The translations under genes and the position numbers were made by a program. Below the pieces are notes generated by a model. It worked only from the letters and a program-made list of their open reading frames with translations. It was not told where the DNA came from and ran no database searches. Below are positions 6,936 through 8,485 of a DNA stretch of 8,485 nt, one piece after another (the first letter of the stretch is position 1; every line of letters begins with the position of its first letter). Where the stretch lies: NCBI GenBank assembly GCA_010027395.1, contig RGVD01000108.1:1-8485 (forward strand), in the 5' to 3' direction. The DNA comes from Bacteroidota bacterium. Its GTDB lineage: Bacteria; Bacteroidota; Bacteroidia; UKL13-3.

Positions 6936-6960
6936 CCCCCTAACCCCCTTCAAAGGGGGA
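6936..6960. repeat. C/G-rich hairpin repeat (CCCCCTT...AAGGGGG)
   Basis: CCCCCTT (6944-6950) faces AAGGGGG (6953-6959) with CA between, so the real loop is probably TCAA on a 6-bp stem. The preceding CCCCCTAA completes a pattern I recall as frequent between genes in Bacteroidota genomes. It stands out sharply from the AT-rich surroundings. No T run follows, so it is not read as a terminator. Confidence 0.6.
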
Positions 6961-7000
6961 ATAGCTAGAACTAAAAACCAGTACATATTTACAAAAAGCA

Positions 7001-7020
7001 ATTCGAATGCGGAGCTCGAT
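7001..7020. repeat. Possible degenerate copy of the TTCGAG-type repeat
   Basis: TTCGAATGCGGAGCTCGA (7002-7019) aligns with TTCGAGCGGAGTCGA, the complement of the repeat at 2256-2287, if two short insertions are allowed. Orientation is opposite to that copy. The match is short and gapped. Confidence 0.3.
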
Positions 7021-7040
7021 TTTTGTAGTGCTATGCAATT

Positions 7041-7068
7041 GTCATTGCAAACAGAGTGAAGCAAACTC
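7041..7068. repeat. Degenerate interspersed repeat (GTCATTGC...GTGAAGCAA type)
   Basis: GTCATTGC (7041-7048) followed by GAGTGAAGCAA (7054-7064) resembles the widespread intergenic element whose common form reads GTCATTGCGAACGGAGTGAAGCAATCTC-like. About three G-to-A or T-to-A changes set this copy apart, suggesting decay. TTGC and GCAA form the inverted core. Identity is from memory and is not a database match. Confidence 0.45.
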
Positions 7069-7162
7069 GTAAAACAGATTGTAACACTTTATCCCTAAGT
7101 ATCTGTATTTCGTGCCTCAAAGGGATAATGAAAAATAATAAGTTAGATGTTTTTATAGCCGT

Positions 7163-7250
7163 AGGCTAGTATAATATAGTAATGAATCATCTTCATACAT
7201 GGGGTGGCTTGTAGGCTAGAACGACTGCAAGGGCGGTAAAAGGCTAGAAT
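7163..7250. repeat. Short direct repeat AGGCTAG, three copies
   Basis: AGGCTAG occurs at 7163-7169, 7213-7219 and 7241-7247. The first two share the longer GTAGGCTAG, and the second and third share AGGCTAGAA. The first and third are followed by similar AT-rich runs (TATAATATA and AATATATAATA). Spacing is unequal (50 and 28 bases). Confidence 0.45.
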
Positions 7251-7305
7251 ATATAATAAAAAGCGAAACACTAACAAATGCAATGAGCTAGCTTATTTAA
7301 CAACA

Positions 7306-7330
7306 AAGGCTGTCCTTTTGAGACAGCCTT
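7306..7330 (-). terminator. Terminator after the AsmA-like gene
   Basis: AAGGCTGTC (7306-7314) pairs perfectly with GACAGCCTT (7322-7330) over a 7-base loop. Read on the minus strand the hairpin is followed by a T-rich TGTTGTT tail and lies 24 bases after the stop of the gene at 7355-8485. The plus-strand side lacks a T run. It shares the 13-mer ACAAAGGCTGTCC with the dnaN terminator. Confidence 0.75.
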
Positions 7331-7354
7331 CATTAATTGAATAAATCTATATGG

Positions 7355-8485
7355 TTAGTTTCCAAACAAGCCTTTAAGTCTTTTCTTAGCCTCTTCTTCA
7401 GCTTTCTTTTTTAAATTGTTAACTTCGCTTTTGGCTTTTGATTCTGCTTCTTTTTTCAAACGATCGGCTTCGGATCTTAACTTATCTTCAGCTTCTTTCT
7501 TTAATTTTTCAGCTTCAGCGCGGGCTTGAGCTTCTAATTCTTTGGCTTTTTGTTTTGCAAAGTCACTCGCTTGACCTTGCAAAGAATTGGCTTGGGTTTT
7601 AGCAATATCAGCCAAATTGGTTGATACTGTTGGGCTAGTGAATGTACCACCAATCTTCAATCCTACATTGATATTTTCTGCCATCTTGATATTGCTACCA
7701 GCTTTTTGGTTCAGTTGTGCTAAAACTGAATTAAGAGCAGTATTTGCTGAGCCTAATTCTTTAAGTGCAACTTGGGTAGTTCCAGTATAGTCAATGCTTT
7801 GGTCTAAACCAGTTGAGCCTGCAAGGTTCATGGTTTTTCCTGCTACCTTTATATCGAATGGTTTGGTATAAACCCTGCCATTTTTCACTTCATATTTGAT
7901 AGCCACATCTTTCATTTCGAATTTACGTAAATCATCTTTTTTCAATACATCAGCTATTTTGTTAAACACACCCACATCACTTACCGATGCTTGTGAAACC
8001 TGTAATTCCCCATCGGCAAACAAGTCTTCATAAACGGGCTTCATTTTGCTATTTAAAGCGGTTTTCATATTGAAGGTGGTACTAAATATACCTTGCATTT
8101 TTTCTGCAATAGGTGCAATTTTTTTGATGGTATTAAAAGTAACAAATGCCTTTTGGATGTCTAGATTTTGAATACCAAACTTCATATCCACAGTTGGTTT
8201 TTGGGGATTTGTCGTTTCATAAAAACCATCCAATTTCATGCTCGAACCAAGGGTGTTAAGTGAAACATTGTTGAAATTCAATTTTTGCTCAGCTACTTTT
8301 ACCATACCTTTAAAATTGGTGATTTCCATATTGGTATAAAGCAATTTGTTAATAGAGCTAGTCAATGTAAAGTCAATATTTGCAGGGATTTCAACAACTG
8401 CCATCCCAGCAGTATCATTGCTTGCAGTTTCAGCGGCTTTTTCATCTTTGCTTAAAAACTGATTGGCATCCATCATATTACTTTT
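7355..8485 (-). CDS. AsmA-like family protein, C-terminal part (5' partial)
   Basis: The frame stays open to the right edge of the window (three codons beyond the first visible ATG at 8476), and the protein starts in mid-domain with no signal or membrane segment, so the true N terminus lies outside. Bacteroidota AsmA-like proteins are usually several hundred residues longer, with one N-terminal membrane helix and a long beta-rich body in the envelope; roles in lipid transport or outer-membrane assembly are known for relatives. Numbering from 8476, residues about 30-290 are beta-rich and AsmA-like (for example NFNNVSLNTLGSSMKLDGFY, VGLKIGGTFTSPTV). Residues about 291-373 form a predicted helical, charged tail rich in K, E and A, with four 15-residue repeats (306-365), ending RLKGLFGN. 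A terminator follows. Family assignment rests on overall pattern; the exact function is not known. Confidence 0.75.
   Translation of the reverse strand, partial: KSNMMDANQFLSKDEKAAETASNDTAGMAVVEIPANIDFTLTSSINKLLYTNMEITNFKGMVKVAEQKLNFNNVSLNTLGSSMKLDGFYETTNPQKPTVDMKFGIQNLDIQKAFVTFNTIKKIAPIAEKMQGIFSTTFNMKTALNSKMKPVYEDLFADGELQVSQASVSDVGVFNKIADVLKKDDLRKFEMKDVAIKYEVKNGRVYTKPFDIKVAGKTMNLAGSTGLDQSIDYTGTTQVALKELGSANTALNSVLAQLNQKAGSNIKMAENINVGLKIGGTFTSPTVSTNLADIAKTQANSLQGQASDFAKQKAKELEAQARAEAEKLKKEAEDKLRSEADRLKKEAESKAKSEVNNLKKKAEEEAKKRLKGLFGN
7382..7561 (-). repeat. Four 15-residue (45-bp) repeats in the AsmA-like tail
   Basis: Residues 306-320, 321-335, 336-350 and 351-365 align in register. The clearest pair is EAEKLKKEAEDKLRS and EADRLKKEAESKAKS, with the fourth unit EVNNLKKKAEEEAKK close and the first more diverged but sharing A2, K7, E8, E10 and R14. 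A period of 15 residues equals about four helical turns, implying one long amphipathic helix or coiled coil. Confidence 0.7.

Larger units (their letters stand above)
6883..7300. other. Gene-free intergenic stretch with repeat remnants
   Basis: No open frame here has coding character. It holds the repeat remnants listed at 6936-6960, 7001-7020 and 7041-7068, an 8-bp inverted repeat TTATCCCT/AGGGATAA (7089-7096 and 7121-7128), a small hairpin TAGCC-GTA-GGCTA (7156-7168), a 7-bp hairpin CTTGTAG/CTGCAAG (7208-7214 and 7225-7231), and three copies of AGGCTAG (7163, 7213, 7241). I cannot assign it to a known RNA gene. Confidence 0.6.

Noticed and set aside
7163..7250. AGGCTAG repeats as a CRISPR array.
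   Set aside because: Repeats are only 7-9 bases, spacing is uneven, there are three copies and no cas genes are present.

Overview
This is an AT-rich window whose genes look like those of the Bacteroidota. The evidence is an S46 dipeptidyl-peptidase (a family concentrated in this phylum), start codons with no clear Shine-Dalgarno sequence, TAnnTTTG-type -7 promoter boxes, and short palindromic repeats of the kind scattered through Flavobacteriia and Cytophagia genomes. Six protein genes are visible, and the first and last are cut by the window edges. I see no rRNA, tRNA, CRISPR array, insertion sequence, phage gene or toxin-antitoxin pair. The gene content is mostly ordinary chromosomal housekeeping.

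Layout from left to right: (1) 1-934 (+), the 3' part of an ACMSD-type decarboxylase of the kynurenine pathway. (2) 1051-2172 (+), dnaN, the DNA polymerase III sliding clamp, followed by a strong terminator and a palindromic interspersed repeat. (3) 2322-2942 (-), a free methionine-(R)-sulfoxide reductase (fRMsr, GAF fold) carrying an unexpected N-terminal lipoprotein signal and linker. (4) 3111-5249 (-), a periplasmic S46 dipeptidyl-peptidase of the DPP7 type, ending at a perfect 19-bp hairpin. (5) 5421-6821 (+), a PiT-family phosphate transporter, divergent from the peptidase and preceded by the best promoter in the window, with a clear terminator behind it. (6) 6883-7300, a gene-free stretch holding degenerate copies of several interspersed repeats and a short triplicated motif. 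(7) 7355-8485 (-), the C-terminal part of an AsmA-like envelope protein ending in a lysine/glutamate-rich tail built of 15-residue repeats.

The genes do not form one pathway. Terminators or long gaps separate almost all of them, so most are probably transcribed alone. Three to four products act in the envelope: the peptidase (periplasm), the predicted lipoprotein fRMsr, the phosphate transporter (inner membrane) and the AsmA-like protein. The most notable item is the lipoprotein-fRMsr fusion. The enzyme half keeps every known catalytic residue, but the protein has no internal methionine from which a cytoplasmic form could start. At the exact position where a stand-alone fRMsr would begin, the frame reads AAG, one base from ATG. 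This could be a real relocation of the enzyme to the envelope, a gene fusion by loss of a start codon, or a sequence error; comparison with homologues would decide.
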